A DNA stretch of 64,000 nucleotides, from NCBI RefSeq assembly GCF_947623445.1, contig NC_135244.1, positions 2,790,001 through 2,854,000 on the forward strand. The letters are read 5' to 3'. How positions within the stretch are numbered: position 1 is the stretch's first letter; the number at the start of each line of letters is the position of its first letter. Source of the stretch: Clavelina lepadiformis (Eukaryota; Chordata; Ascidiacea; Aplousobranchia; Clavelinidae). Both the position numbers and the translations under genes were made by a program. Below the pieces are notes generated by a model. That model was not told the DNA's origin, did no database searches, and worked only from the letters and a program-made list of their open reading frames with translations. This document shows, one piece after another, positions 12,564 to 24,600 of this stretch.

Positions 12564-14243
12564 TCACATATCCAGCTCTCCAGCATTGAGGGCGTCTTGA
12601 TAGGATTTACCTTCTTTCCTCTCCGGATACAATTTAATGAGGTCATCAATTCGAAGGATAGTGATGGCAGCCTCAGTTGCCAACTTGATGCTCTTGCTCT
12701 TGATCATTGTCGGTTCAAGGACTCCGGCCGCTTTATTGTCCCTCACCACACCGGTCGTGAGTTCCAAGCCAGTCCACTTTAAATCACGTCGCTTTGGATT
12801 ACACTGAGCTTCATTGTGAAAAGCACGGAGTTTTGCCACCAATTCTGTTGCATCTTGTGCTGCATTGATTGCCAGGGTTTTGGGAATCACTAAAAGAGAA
12901 TGAGCGAATTCAGCGATCGCTAGCTGCTCCCTCGATGACACGGATGTTGCGTAATTCTCCAAAAAGATTGACAAAGCTGCTTCAACGGTACCGCCTCCTG
13001 GAACAACACTTTTAGATTCCAAGACTCGTTTCACCACACACAAAGCATCATGTAATGAACGCTCCATTTCATCGCACGCAACATCAGTTGGGCCACGGAG
13101 TATAATTGATGCAGCGGAGCGAACTTTTGGACTTTTAATGAATATCAACTCATCATCACAGATCCTTTCCTGAACCACTTCCTCAGCATGTCCGAGCAAA
13201 CTGCTGTCGAAACTCTCTTCTCCTTCCAAGTTGGCTAAGGTCGAGCACAGAGTGGCTCCAGTGGCTTTAGCTACTCTTTTTAGATCCCTTTTGAGGACAC
13301 GTCGCACACCCATCGCACCCGCTTCCACGAAATACTTCAGATTTAAGTCATCAATGCCTCCGGTTGTTAAAATAACATTTGCACCAGCTGCCATTATTTT
13401 GGCAATCCTTTCTTTAGTGATGTCAATTTCACGCTTGCGGATATCTTCAAGATTTTCAGGGTTTTCAACAACAATGTGTACTCCCATCTTCATTTTGGTC
13501 TTTTGAAGATTGAAGTCAAGACAAGCGATTTTAGCTCCAACAATTTTCTTTGGCATGGCCTCAGACGCTACTGTGCAATTCACAGCATACCCATTAACCA
13601 GAATGCTCTCCTTTGCGCTCTTTCCATGAGCTTTCAAAATATTGACAGACTTGATGGGGTATTTTGCTACTCCTTTGCCATCTACAAATTTCACTGCGTT
13701 GGCGGCATCCACAACCATGGCGGAAAATAACTCGGAGTCAACACCGATGATCTTTGAAGACATCGATGTTTTCGCACAATTGATCACGACCTCTCTGCCA
13801 AGCTCACCTCCTGGGATTGTCAGGTTCTCGTTCATGTAACGTACTGCCTCTTTACAAGCAAGCCTGTAGCCACTGATGATGGATGTTGGATGGATCTTCA
13901 TCTGAGCCAGTTGATCGGCATTTTTTAGAAGTTCTGCAGCGATGAGGACGACTGATGTTGTTCCATCTCCAACTTCCTGATCCTGCAAGTCGGCCAGCTC
14001 ACACAAAACTTTGGCAGCTGGATGTTCGACATCGAGAAGCTTTAGGATAGTAGCTCCATCATTTGTGACAGTCACGTCACCAACATCATCCACCAGCATT
14101 TTGTCGAGACCAACAGGACCTAATGAACTTTTTACAATATTAGCTATGGAAGAAGCTGCAAGAACATTTTGTGTCCGAACATTTTTTCCTGTTGTTCTCT
14201 CACCAGCCACAGTTAAGGGAGCTTGGGTTTCAATGTTCATCAT
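12564..14243 (-). CDS. TCP1: T-complex protein 1 subunit alpha (CCT1), intronless
   Basis: CCT alpha is one of eight subunits of the cytosolic chaperonin that folds actin, tubulin and other proteins by ATP hydrolysis. The 559-residue frame matches family length. Equatorial-domain signatures are [15 protein letters not shown] with [12 protein letters not shown] next, and the catalytic GDGTTS loop near residue 95. The intermediate and apical domains carry [28 protein letters not shown] and [20 protein letters not shown]. The C-terminal equatorial half has [13 protein letters not shown] and [20 protein letters not shown]. Every key residue I can check is intact. The entire coding region is one exon, unlike vertebrate TCP1. 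A TTTTAATTAG acceptor-like site sits about 13 bp before the ATG, compatible with a 5' UTR intron or a spliced leader. Confidence 0.97.
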   Translation of the reverse strand: MMNIETQAPLTVAGERTTGKNVRTQNVLAASSIANIVKSSLGPVGLDKMLVDDVGDVTVTNDGATILKLLDVEHPAAKVLCELADLQDQEVGDGTTSVVLIAAELLKNADQLAQMKIHPTSIISGYRLACKEAVRYMNENLTIPGGELGREVVINCAKTSMSSKIIGVDSELFSAMVVDAANAVKFVDGKGVAKYPIKSVNILKAHGKSAKESILVNGYAVNCTVASEAMPKKIVGAKIACLDFNLQKTKMKMGVHIVVENPENLEDIRKREIDITKERIAKIMAAGANVILTTGGIDDLNLKYFVEAGAMGVRRVLKRDLKRVAKATGATLCSTLANLEGEESFDSSLLGHAEEVVQERICDDELIFIKSPKVRSAASIILRGPTDVACDEMERSLHDALCVVKRVLESKSVVPGGGTVEAALSIFLENYATSVSSREQLAIAEFAHSLLVIPKTLAINAAQDATELVAKLRAFHNEAQCNPKRRDLKWTGLELTTGVVRDNKAAGVLEPTMIKSKSIKLATEAAITILRIDDLIKLYPERKEGKSYQDALNAGELDM

Positions 14244-16352
14244 CTTGATTAATTTCTAATTAAAATGGCAATTCCAATGTCTATTTTCTGAAACACAATA
14301 CAACAAAGTAAAATAGAGTTTCAAACGAATGTAAGTTTTTGTGCAGTTTAGTATAATGTCAACTATAATTATCCTTAACAGTAGCAAAAAAAAGATGCTG
14401 GCAAATTTTTCCAATACTTTGCCTATATGATGGTTATTTCCTATCTGGTGACATGACACATGACAGTGTGCTGGTTCCTCTAAGGTGAGTGCAGTATATT
14501 TTGTAGGTTCATATCTATTGTGTAGTGAGGTTATTTTGATATAAATACAGTTGCATATTCTCCAGCGCACCATATTGAAAAGTTGGCACCCACAGGATTA
14601 AGATTTATCAACCAGTCAAAATGTACACCAAACGTCTTCATTTTCATGCCAATTTATGAAAAATAAATGAGACTAATTAGAGTGTTTAAATGCCAAGGCA
14701 TAATAAACAAAACAATTGAAGCTTTACTGCATGCTGTCAAGGCAAAATTTGTGTCTTTACAAGCATGATTTTTTGTCGAAAACTGCCATACTTTCCAGTT
14801 AGGATAGGCACACAAGCTTACAAACGTGTACAGCAACTTATCAAAGACATGGCAAATTTGGTTGTTTGAACGTCAATTTTTAAAAGTTGAGTCTCCAGTG
14901 CACTCAAACCTTTATGTTTTTGCAAATGATATTTTGTAAAAAGCTGCCATACAACTTCTTCAATCTTGGCTACGGTATCTCTTTGGTAGAATGAAAAATT
15001 TGGCAGTATTTCCCCATTTCAAAAATCGTGCGTGCACAGAGAAATAAATTTTAGCATGATAACGTGAACTGTCACCATGTTCTTTGAATAAATGTGATAT
15101 ACTATAGTACGTAGTAGACTTATGATATAAACCGGAGTTAGTATCGTTTTACTTTTTTCGTCGTCAGGGGAGGAACGAAAAATATAATGCTCAAATGTTC
15201 AGAGAAGCAAACTAGTCTTCTTCATGTATCATTTATTAATTAGTGTGAAAACGTGAAAAAGTAAAGCAAACACAATGACTGGTTGATTAGTCTTGTGGGT
15301 TCAGCACACTTTTTACTGCTATCTCTTGGTATTGGCAGATGAAAAAAGTATGTAGTTAGCGTCTGTTGTCTGGCATAGCCTATAGGCCAGTAAAACGTCT
15401 AACAGTCCGATAGTCTTTGTAGCCTAGCTGCTGTACCTTGTACTAACTGAGCGTATTGTTGGGGTTGTGAACGACAACTAGCACAACCTATCAAGTTAAG
15501 GTGGATTACAGATACCATCTTTCACAATTACCTAAGCGATCTTCTCTAAAACTTTGCCAAGCTAACAACGTTCACATAGCACAGTTGATAAACAGCCACC
15601 TTAACAACCCCAAACCATTTACCATGTATCCACCCAGGCAAATGTTTCGAAAATGAGTAAAATTGACACGGCTCCAAGACAACCAGAAATAGTTCGAAAG
15701 TCTTAACAACATTAATACGAGTGAACATTGGCACATGTGCAGCAACGGTTTTAGTCTCGAAACAGCTTTCTCGAACTTTCTGGGGCGGACGAAAATTTCT
15801 CATGTTGAGCAATATATATAAATCGTCAAATGTGGAAAATAGCAGTAAATTAGTCTAGCCTTGATCGATATTTGTAAAAAAACTTATTTTATAGTATTAT
15901 TTTAATTAATTGAGTTTTAGTTTTCTATCCGTTTTGATTTTTTTTTGCATTAGAATCCGGGGCAGCTGACCGTGAGACCCCACACCAATCAATCAATCGT
16001 GTTGAAATTATATTATGACACTTTTTAGTTTACTTTAAATGGTGAAAATAAACTCTCTCTCTCTTCAAACTTTCTAAAAATTATAATTAATGTGGAAACT
16101 TTATGGCGGATTTCTGATGTTGTTGGCAAGATAGGCTATATCTTTGTAATTAGCACAGGTACGTTTGGGCGAACTTGTTTGTAAAGTTAATACAATACTG
16201 CTTGACCCGAGTAAGAAGTAGTTGATCTGGTTACAAGTTAAATTTCAAGTAAACCCAGCGAACTCACAGCAGCAGACCAGCAATATGATGCAACAAACGA
16301 ATTAAATGGAATAAAGAAGAATTTAGACGTTTATTCTCGTGATAAAAAACTG
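14244..16352. other. Intergenic region, no gene seen
   Basis: Lies between the TCP1 start and the MRPL37 stop. Several short frames exist, but none has family-like composition or consistent splicing. The part next to 14244 should hold the TCP1 promoter. Confidence 0.5.
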
Positions 16353-19345
16353 TTACAATACTCCGTTGAGCCAAAAACCTTGAAACAATTTGAAAACATC
16401 AGGGTTATAGCCAGTGTAGTATTCTGGTGATTTCCAGGTGGTATGACCACATTCCTCGTACATAGCAGCTGATGTCATACCGTCATCAGTCTGGTACAGC
16501 TCTTCCTTGACATGTTCGTTGTCAACCCAAACCTAAACACATTTCATTAACAATTGCTTCGCATAATATTTCAACTTAATGAGGAGCACGTGCTTAAATC
16601 ACCAGCATGTTTGCAACACATTTTTGGAAAATTGCTTTAACCGCTAAATATTATTGAAAAATTTTTTGTTCAGTATAGCCTTCTTACTGACAAAGTTTTG
16701 GTTCAAGGGCCGCTTGCTTTAGCCATTGTCCCAACTTTAATCTAGGCTATCGTTGCAGACGTTGCACCCTATTTGCGGAATACAAACCATGTTTTTTATT
16801 CCGTCATCTGAATTTAACTTGGTCGTATTCAACTGCATGCACATGAACTGAAAAACACGTCCATCTGATGCAACACATTGCGCACTTAAGGGCGACGAAA
16901 GATCTTGTGGATTGTCCTAAAAAAAAGTTTCAATACCCAAATAACACGATCACCTCTGTAGATACAGCATTAACAACAATATGTAAAGGTTCCAACTCCA
17001 AACGAAACTGCTAGACATCTGTTACTTACCCCATACGTTTCTAGAGCTTTACTGTACAGTAAAGTGAACAGGTGAGTAAGCATCTTGCCATAGATTGAGT
17101 TGGGTGGAAGCTGATCGGTGTTAAACAAAGCGATAGTGTGTAAGTGCGGCCGAGAAAATTTGCTTGAAAAACCTACAGAAAAAGCGTCATAGCATTTACT
17201 ATCTGGCATATTACAGCAAACGCTATTACATGAATATAGCACTACCAGAAAAATGTTGAATCATTTACACTAATCAGTAATCACTATAAACAATTGAAAA
17301 CACATTTACTTAATACAGTAGAATTCGCGTAAATCGACACCTCAACGGAATGAAGAAAAAGTGTCGATATAGGCGACGTAACGATATAGACGAATCAATA
17401 TAAATTGTTCCTAAATTCCGGTTTTAGTTGCGAACTGTCGATATAGGCGAATTCTACTGTATTACAGAGCACACAATCTGGTCGATAATTTGTTTTAAAG
17501 CACCTGAATTTGTGAAAAAGTCATAGTTATGCGTTGATTTGAGATCAGCAATGGGCATTATTGGATATATGGGCGCCAGGGAAATATCTTTCGTTGCTAA
17601 TACAGCATTCGAATCAGCAAACGCTGACAGTGGATCCTAAAAAGTATTTAATTCAGTGCTTGGCATGAAAACAACAGATAGGCAGGTAAACAGTTTAAGT
17701 AACCTTAGAATGAATTTGCATGTCTGCACACAAGTCAAACCGAATGTTCCAACTGGTATCTTGAACTGGTAAAAATTCCGTGTCCAATGAAGAACAGTCT
17801 AGTAAAAGCAGACAATGAAGATGACATACTCAATAACATAATATCCTGGGATTTTTCTTGATTCATAATGTGTCAATGTTTTACCAAGTCAATAGGTTTA
17901 CTACTCGTTAATGGTTATCAAAATTGCATCACCGACACACTTTAAATTAAATAACAGATATTAAAAATTATTGTATAGATATTATTAAATATGAAAACTA
18001 AATTGAAGTCTTTAAATTATTAAATCAAATTTTGAGAGATTGACTCCATTATCACTATTAACCAACCTCTTCTAAAACAAGCAATGGAGCGTGGACCTTC
18101 AATGACAATTCGATTGCGAAAACTTTCACTCAATTGAAAAGATCTCGTTTCACACAACCTTATCAATTCCTTCATAATTAATGGACAATACCTGCAAACA
18201 TTCAAAACTGTTTGAATTAAGCAAGCAAACTTCAGGTTGTCAGTTGTGCAGAGAAAACAAGTATTTATTTGAAAATAATGTTAGCTGAACAATGTTAATT
18301 CAACCAGTGCGCATGATAACTGAAGGAATAAAATAAACACCTGTCTGGTTTTGCAACAATTCTATAATTATCAGCTTTCCAGCGTTGTACTTTGTTCTCT
18401 TTGTCTAAACTTCTAGGATCGACATCAAATAAATGTGCATGGCGAATGACCTGATAACAAAAAATTAATTCTTTTCCTTAACAAACTTTTGTTCATGTTA
18501 TCGATTGTGGAATGGCGAGCGTACACTGCTACAGCAAAACAGCTAGTTATGTATCTCTGTTTCTCATACAACACTTTGCAACACAACTTCGCAACCAAAA
18601 ACCACAGCTTTCATATTTGTCAACCTGTATAGCACGTTGATCCTGTTCTGTGTAGGAAACACTCTCTGCAAGATTGTGTATCTGCTTAGGCAGGCCACTG
18701 TCCGCTATTACGGATTTTGTCACAAATAATGCTTGTTTCAACCCTTCCGAAAATGGTAAGCTGCTATTAATAAAATACACAGGTTCCTTGTGGTAGTCAT
18801 CTTTCTCATGTGAAGGTATAGCTGGTTTGTACCTGTTTGTATCAAACAAGAACAATTATCATCTTGTTTTTACACAAGTGTAACCAACAGTTGTTTAAAT
18901 AATGAATTAAATTTAAATGTCACTCTTGTTTATATATACATTTTGTTTTCAAAACATTCCATGATGCATGCAATGCCCTATCAATTAAAAGTACAGTATG
19001 TCCAAAATTATGATTTCGTAGAAATTTATGAAAAATGATATCTTGCATTTGACCCCTATCTGAATTAGATCTCGTCTTATACGACGTTTAATTGGGGTTT
19101 CTAAAATTAGTTGGTACATGTTTATATCAAACAAGAAAAAGTTACCATCTTGCTTTCATACTTGTTAAATTTCATAAATGTCACACTTGGTTATATACTT
19201 TGTTACTAAAATATTGCCAGACATTTGCAGATTACCCAGGTGTATATTTTGCAAGCTCCTTTTCTCTTTCATAATCAATTTCTTGTTTTTTGTCCCAGTC
19301 AGGTGGTTTCCACGCCGACGGAAGTCTCGCAGGATTAAAATTCAG
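16353..19345 (-). CDS. MRPL37: Mitochondrial ribosomal protein mL37 (N-terminal exon uncertain)
   Basis: mL37 is an animal-specific protein of the mitochondrial large ribosomal subunit. Nine minus-strand exons join in phase: 19236-19345, 18625-18832, 18341-18450, 18067-18191, 17704-17798, 17504-17636, 17030-17172, 16788-16916 and 16353-16532, coding about 410 residues before the missing N-terminus (human total 423). Family blocks seen: SLPFSEGLKQALFVTK, VIRHAHLFDVDPRSLDKEN, YCPLIMKELIRLCE, and ASDGRVFQFMCMQLNTTKL followed by KNMVWVDNE. It ends FKLFQGFWLNGVL. The first listed exon needs a phase-0 partner upstream. The best candidate is the presequence-like ORF at 19754, spliced at AAG/GTGCAG near 19663, but this is unproven. 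Intron 5 carries a small transposon. Confidence 0.9.
17312..17464. mobile_element. pogo/Tigger-like MITE in an MRPL37 intron
   Basis: A 153-bp element with near-perfect 29-bp inverted ends: TAATACAGTAGAATTCGCG on the left, and CGAATTCTACTGTATTA on the right. Ends of the type TA-CAGTAGAA and internal TATCGACA recall pogo/Tigger elements, which duplicate TA. It lies between MRPL37 exons 17030-17172 and 17504-17636 and leaves their splice sites intact. Confidence 0.75.
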
Positions 19346-19520
19346 CTGAAAAAAATTCACTATTACTGACTTCATGATAAATAAAGTTTATCAATTAGAT
19401 GAAAAGAAAATGGAAACTTTATGAAACTTAGGCAAAGTTCATGAGTACAAGCTTTAAAGGATCATAACAAACAAAACAAAAACAATATTTAAAACGGAAA
19501 TCTAAATCCTTGGAAATTTA

Positions 19521-19754
19521 TTAAATAGTGTTGTATTGACGAGCAAACATTTGACTATTTCCGTAAAACATTTTAATTACATCTCGCCAATTCAAAGGAA
19601 TTCTTTTTCTTCTTCCACCAATCATCCCACCGGAATTCTTGTATCGCACTCCACGGCTCTGCACCTTGAATACCGACGCTGAAGTAATACTTCCAGAGCA
19701 AAAGCTGGTCGCCGCAAGTGGAGAAGAACTGAGAAATCTCTGAAGATTTGGCAT
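19521..19754 (-). CDS. Small ORF with mitochondrial presequence features; MRPL37 first exon or separate small gene
   Basis: A 77-codon frame starts MPNLQRFLSSSPLAATSF, rich in S, T, A and R and almost free of acidic residues, as in matrix-targeting presequences. It continues through KNSGGMIGGRRKRIPLNWR with DVIKMFYGN after. The stop TAA overlaps an AATAAA signal (19517-19522). Two readings compete. It may be MRPL37 exon 1, spliced after ASVFK at AAG/GT near 19663 in the required phase 0. Or it may be an independent small mitochondrial protein directly upstream of MRPL37, as in an operon-like pair. The basic GGRRKRIPL segment suggests that the second half is also coding. I do not recognise the family. 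A longer frame from 19820 is open but adds less typical residues. Confidence 0.5.
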   Translation of the reverse strand: MPNLQRFLSSSPLAATSFCSGSITSASVFKVQSRGVRYKNSGGMIGGRRKRIPLNWRDVIKMFYGNSQMFARQYNTI

Positions 19755-21392
19755 TTTTACAAATTTATCACAACCCAGCAGGTAATTTTTCAACAGATTC
19801 CACAGAGTTTCAAGTCTCAAATATAATGCAGTGTTACTGTATTAGAGGCTAAAATAATCCTGGATAAAAAGACCCAACTCAAAAGTTTGGAGACATAGAT
19901 GCTACGTAAATGTTTAAATTAGGTTACAAAATGAGCTTCAGTCAAGGGAATTTTACCAGTTTGAGTATAAAATTCCTTTAGTTTGCTGTTTCTTTAATCA
20001 TTTTTAAGTTATATTAACCCATGTTTGTGAAGGAGCACAATTTGTGGTGCTTAACCTGAAATTATGAAACAATAGTTGTTGATAATGTTGATTCTGATTA
20101 TGTTGCAACAATTTACATCTTGCGTAGTAATGGAAAATCTTTGCTGTACACTCGTTACTTGATGTTGTGTACATTTGTTTGACATTTGCTTGTAGCCTAC
20201 TGTAAGTAGAGTTCTTGGAAACGTTTTAGATTTCATTTTACAGTTAAAACAAGATTTACAAGTAAAGACAACAAGTAACTGAAAAATACATTTTTGGATT
20301 GTTAATGGTTAAATAATGTAAACGGTCGTGTGGTTTTATTTAGTTTGTTAATTAGTTTTGTCATGTCGTGTTTCGCAGAAGGTTAATAAACAGTTTAAAA
20401 ATGTGACTATTATTGAGTTATTGCAATGTTACATTTCTCTCATCATCACACATAACGTGCATTCAAATTTTTGTATTATGGAGAACCTTCAAAACAATAT
20501 CAGTGCATTAATGTTGTTCAACAGTCTAAAGCGATTCACTGGATTTAAGATGCAGCAAATTCGACGAAATTTAGCAATAAGACATGCTGCTGCTAAGCAA
20601 CTCGTTAGGGGCAAATTTTGATGCTTTAACAAGCCCCTATGCAATGTACAGCCTGTCTGCTATAAGACACGAGAAACCCAATTAGAAAGGGTTTACTTAC
20701 AGTGTGCCAAAAAAATATGGCAATAAATGGAACGTAAAAATTTGTACCGCGCCAATATAATAGCCTACTTATACTGTAGCAGACTACAGAAAATAAAGCT
20801 AAACAGCAATTCTACCCCAGAAAGTTGGCGCTTAGCCAACTGTCTCTGGCACATCATACAAACGGTCCAGTAAAGAACAAAAATTGTGTCTGTGATTGGT
20901 TAAATTCATGCAAAATACAGTTATGTGCATATTCATTCTGTGCGCATTAGTGCACCGAGTAACAATAGCGAAAAGCATGGCAACTGCACCCTCAAGGTTT
21001 TTTAAAACTGCGGTCAGGTGCTTGGACTCAAATGTTTCCTTTTTACCACCAAAAAAGACAGTCCTTAGGCCTTTTGTTTAGCCTGGTGTTTATTGCAGAC
21101 TCCAAAATGCACCTAGTACACCATTTTGTACCCAGCGCACCTTAACTTTAGCCGTCCTGCACTTCCGAGATTCTGTCGAAAAATGCGTGAAAAATCCTTT
21201 CCAGCCTGACTAATTAACCTGAATTTCGATACTAAAATCTACATTCTAACACTTGAGTCTTGATTGCACCGCTGCTAACATTGTGCCAAACTCTGTGCAG
21301 TCTGCAGTCTAAACATTCGCTAATATACCTTTTTCCGATAATGAAGCTACTTTGTCCAGGAGGGAAAACTTTCTTATCATCTTTAGGCCTAG

Positions 21393-21632
21393 AGAGTGAC
21401 TATTTTACCGAAATTAGGTCACGCAGATCGTTATTAAAAATAAGAGGCTAGGTTAAGAAAATGGGCATGCAAAAATTAGTTTTAGTTACTTGGGTATGAT
21501 TAAAGTTAGATTCAGATTAGAAGGTAGAGTTAAGTTAAGTTTAGGTTGCTATGTTATAATATTTAAGTTATGTTAACAAGAAACTACGAAAACTAGCTTT
21601 GAACGCACGATTTTTTTCCGGGGAAATGGTGG
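21393..21632. mobile_element. MITE family 1, copy D
   Basis: Starts AGAGAGTGACTATTTTACCG and ends TTTTTCCGGGGAAATGGTGG, with the same internal order as copy B, including GTTATAATATTTAAG and GAACGCACGATTT. The flanks TCTTTAGGCCT and TCTTTGGTCT look like a decayed target-site duplication. Confidence 0.65.
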
Positions 21633-24600
21633 CAGTCTTTGGTCTACTCTATACTAACGAAGTAAACAATGGGAATCTTGGCAACACTTTGATCTTTTAT
21701 TAAACCACAAGCATTTTTGTCATGCAATCGTAATAACTTACCAGTACACATAGATCTTTTTGTACACAAAAAGATAAAAGGTTTAAAAAATTTTTCCAGG
21801 TTCTAACCTTTCAAGGTATTTACACCGACGAGAACAACCATGATCTCATAAAATCTGGACAAAAGGCAACTAAAAGTAGATTGGCCTAAAAACTACACTA
21901 TTTATGCAACATTTTATCACATCAAAATGGCTAGTATTTTCGTTCTCTCAAACAGCCCACAGACAACGACGTAAAACAAACAATTTGATATGATCAACAG
22001 ATGAATTTAATGTAAAATACATGCTGTTTCAACTTAGGGGAATCACCGAAACATCGTCGAGTTCTTCAGAAAAATTTCATGGAAATCATAAACAAATTAT
22101 CCTGCTGCAGTAATATTTTTAATTTGATTTTAAAGTTGGTATTATTATGGAAAAATGACTAGTAAAAAATTTTGCTTGTTTATTTTTTCAGTTTAAGAAA
22201 TTCAATCCACAAAATTTTGAACAGTAATGAAATTAGTCCCGACGCTTGATGTACTCGAATGCTAAAAACAATTTACACCCCATTTTTCCATTTTCTTAAC
22301 TTTAATGTATTTAGGCAGCAAAATCACACTTAAAATTACTCAAAAAACTTATTCACAACAAATTTGCTTCAGTTAAAACAAGATTAAATCTAATTAGCAT
22401 AGCATCAAATATGCAACCTAAGATCAGATAAAAATTGTTGTCAATCACGATTTGACATGAAAGCAAAGCTTAATCGCATTTAGATAAGGCGCAACACCAC
22501 GCTCGTCTGTCAAAATAGGCCTACCCTGACAAGCAAGGAGATAACATTAATTGCAGGTCGAGGTTTGCTGTAAACTTGGTTAGTATCATTTTTGTGGTGA
22601 AACATGCATCGCAAGTGAGTTGCTGTTTATGAGCGATTTTCTGCTTGAAGCTAATTATAATGGATTTGTTGATTACGCGTGAAGTTATTTAACTTACTTC
22701 CGCTCTTATTTGTGGACATATCTGAAGACTGAAGACAACTAACTTTTCATTAAATTCAAAAATTTATATTGTAGAAACATTGCAAAAATGCAGAAAAACT
22801 TTTCATTGTATTTTTATGTATTTAAAGCAATTAAAGCTAATAACAGTTTTTCTTATAAACTGTATAACCGCTGCGTCGAGTAAAAAAAATCCAGAATTGT
22901 TATTTTTAGAAATTCCCTAATAACGCAATTGCTATCAAACTATTTGGCTTAGATTTGTTTTGTTTTGCATCATGCTTGCAATTGCCTAATAGTACTACGA
23001 ACACCCTCAGGGCATTTTAAATGTTTTGTCAATCATTCTGTTTAGTATTTACTGCAGTTAAATATTAAATAAACGATGAAGGAACAAAGAATGTTAGAAA
23101 AATCTTAATACTTTTAAAACATTTCAAAATTTTATGTGAACTCCACTACAAAGTTAATATAAAGGTAGAAAGATAATTGTAAGGGAAAACATTCGCACGA
23201 GCAAGGTGTGTACTAGGCTACAATTACAAGAATCGAGCTTAAGCGGTAAGACGGCAAGACCACTTATAGTTTGGTACAGCTGGATGGTTCATAATATTTG
23301 ATGTGACGAGTGACGACAAACTTCATTGCTGGGGACAAATGCAAATTGCTTTTTATGAAAACGACTTGTGGATATCTGATATCTGGAACTGATGCATAAT
23401 TCACAAATTGAATATAAATTATTTAAAATTGGATTACGCGGAACACGTGTCGATTGGTTAACTTTTTCAAGACTGTTGTGTTAAGGTGCGGTTGACTCTA
23501 GTTTTAGTCACTAAGTTTAATAACGACAAATTACAGTGAGCTAAACTTGCTGTGACAATATCTGGTAACGTTTCACAGATTTGAGGATAACAATCAGTTT
23601 AAATCATTGACACAACGCCCATGAAGACGTCACTTTCACTTTTTGTATAACTACAGTTGTGACGTTTTCATGATCATAATTAAAGCAAGTTTAATAGGCC
23701 CTTTTATGAGTACGCCATAAACAATTCACCATAAATGGCACGAAGCATGTTTATGTAAACTAACTTAAAACTTTAATTGCCATTGCGTAGGTTTAAATGA
23801 CGCTTAATATCCAGCAAGCAAAGACAAGAGTCTCTTCTACATGAAGATTTCAGACTTAACAAGGGAAATAATTTTTTAGAAAGCACCGTTATGAAATATT
23901 CTTGAACAAAAATAGAATTTCAAGACGAACTGTCTCTAAGACCAAATATATCAGCTTGACGAAAAGGCGCAATGCATTGAGTTCGCTGCCATGGCGCGTC
24001 TCTTGTTGCATCAAAACTCGCGCATTTGTAGTAAGAGCAGACGATATGGCCACTGTGCGCTTTCTCAACAAGTTTTGCTGACAGGATTCTAAGTATATCT
24101 AAGAAAGAATGAGATCAAAATTTAGAAGGTTTCGGTTGCTACGACTCCGTATTCACAGAGTCGATCATCGTGTTAATACGTTTGCAAGTAAAGTTTTCTG
24201 TGAGTACAGTTTAAATGGTTAGAAACCGGCGGAATCTGTTTTTAAGTCTCTTACACATTCAATGTTTTTTTTGCATTTCGAGCAGTAGCTTCATATGTTA
24301 ACCGAGCAGTAGTTTTATACTTTAACTAGACAGAATCAGTGTTTTTTGAACTAGTTGAAAGGGTAATAAAGATTTTTGCATGCATGGAATTCATCAGAGT
24401 GCCTTTTTTGGACAATTATTTTACTTTTGTTAATAGTTTAACTGGCATTTAAGGTTAGATTTGTATTTGCCTAATATCTGTCAACTAAACCACTAACTTT
24501 AAACAAAAGGCCAAGAATTACATTTTAGTCGTGCTGTTGCTGAGAGTTCAGTAATTGCATGCGGTTGACACAATCGGGTCAGAAGCCCTCAGACATTGCA

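Noticed and set aside
14011..14259. Open frame on the plus strand overlapping TCP1
   Set aside because: Antisense shadow of a strongly conserved coding exon; no independent evidence.
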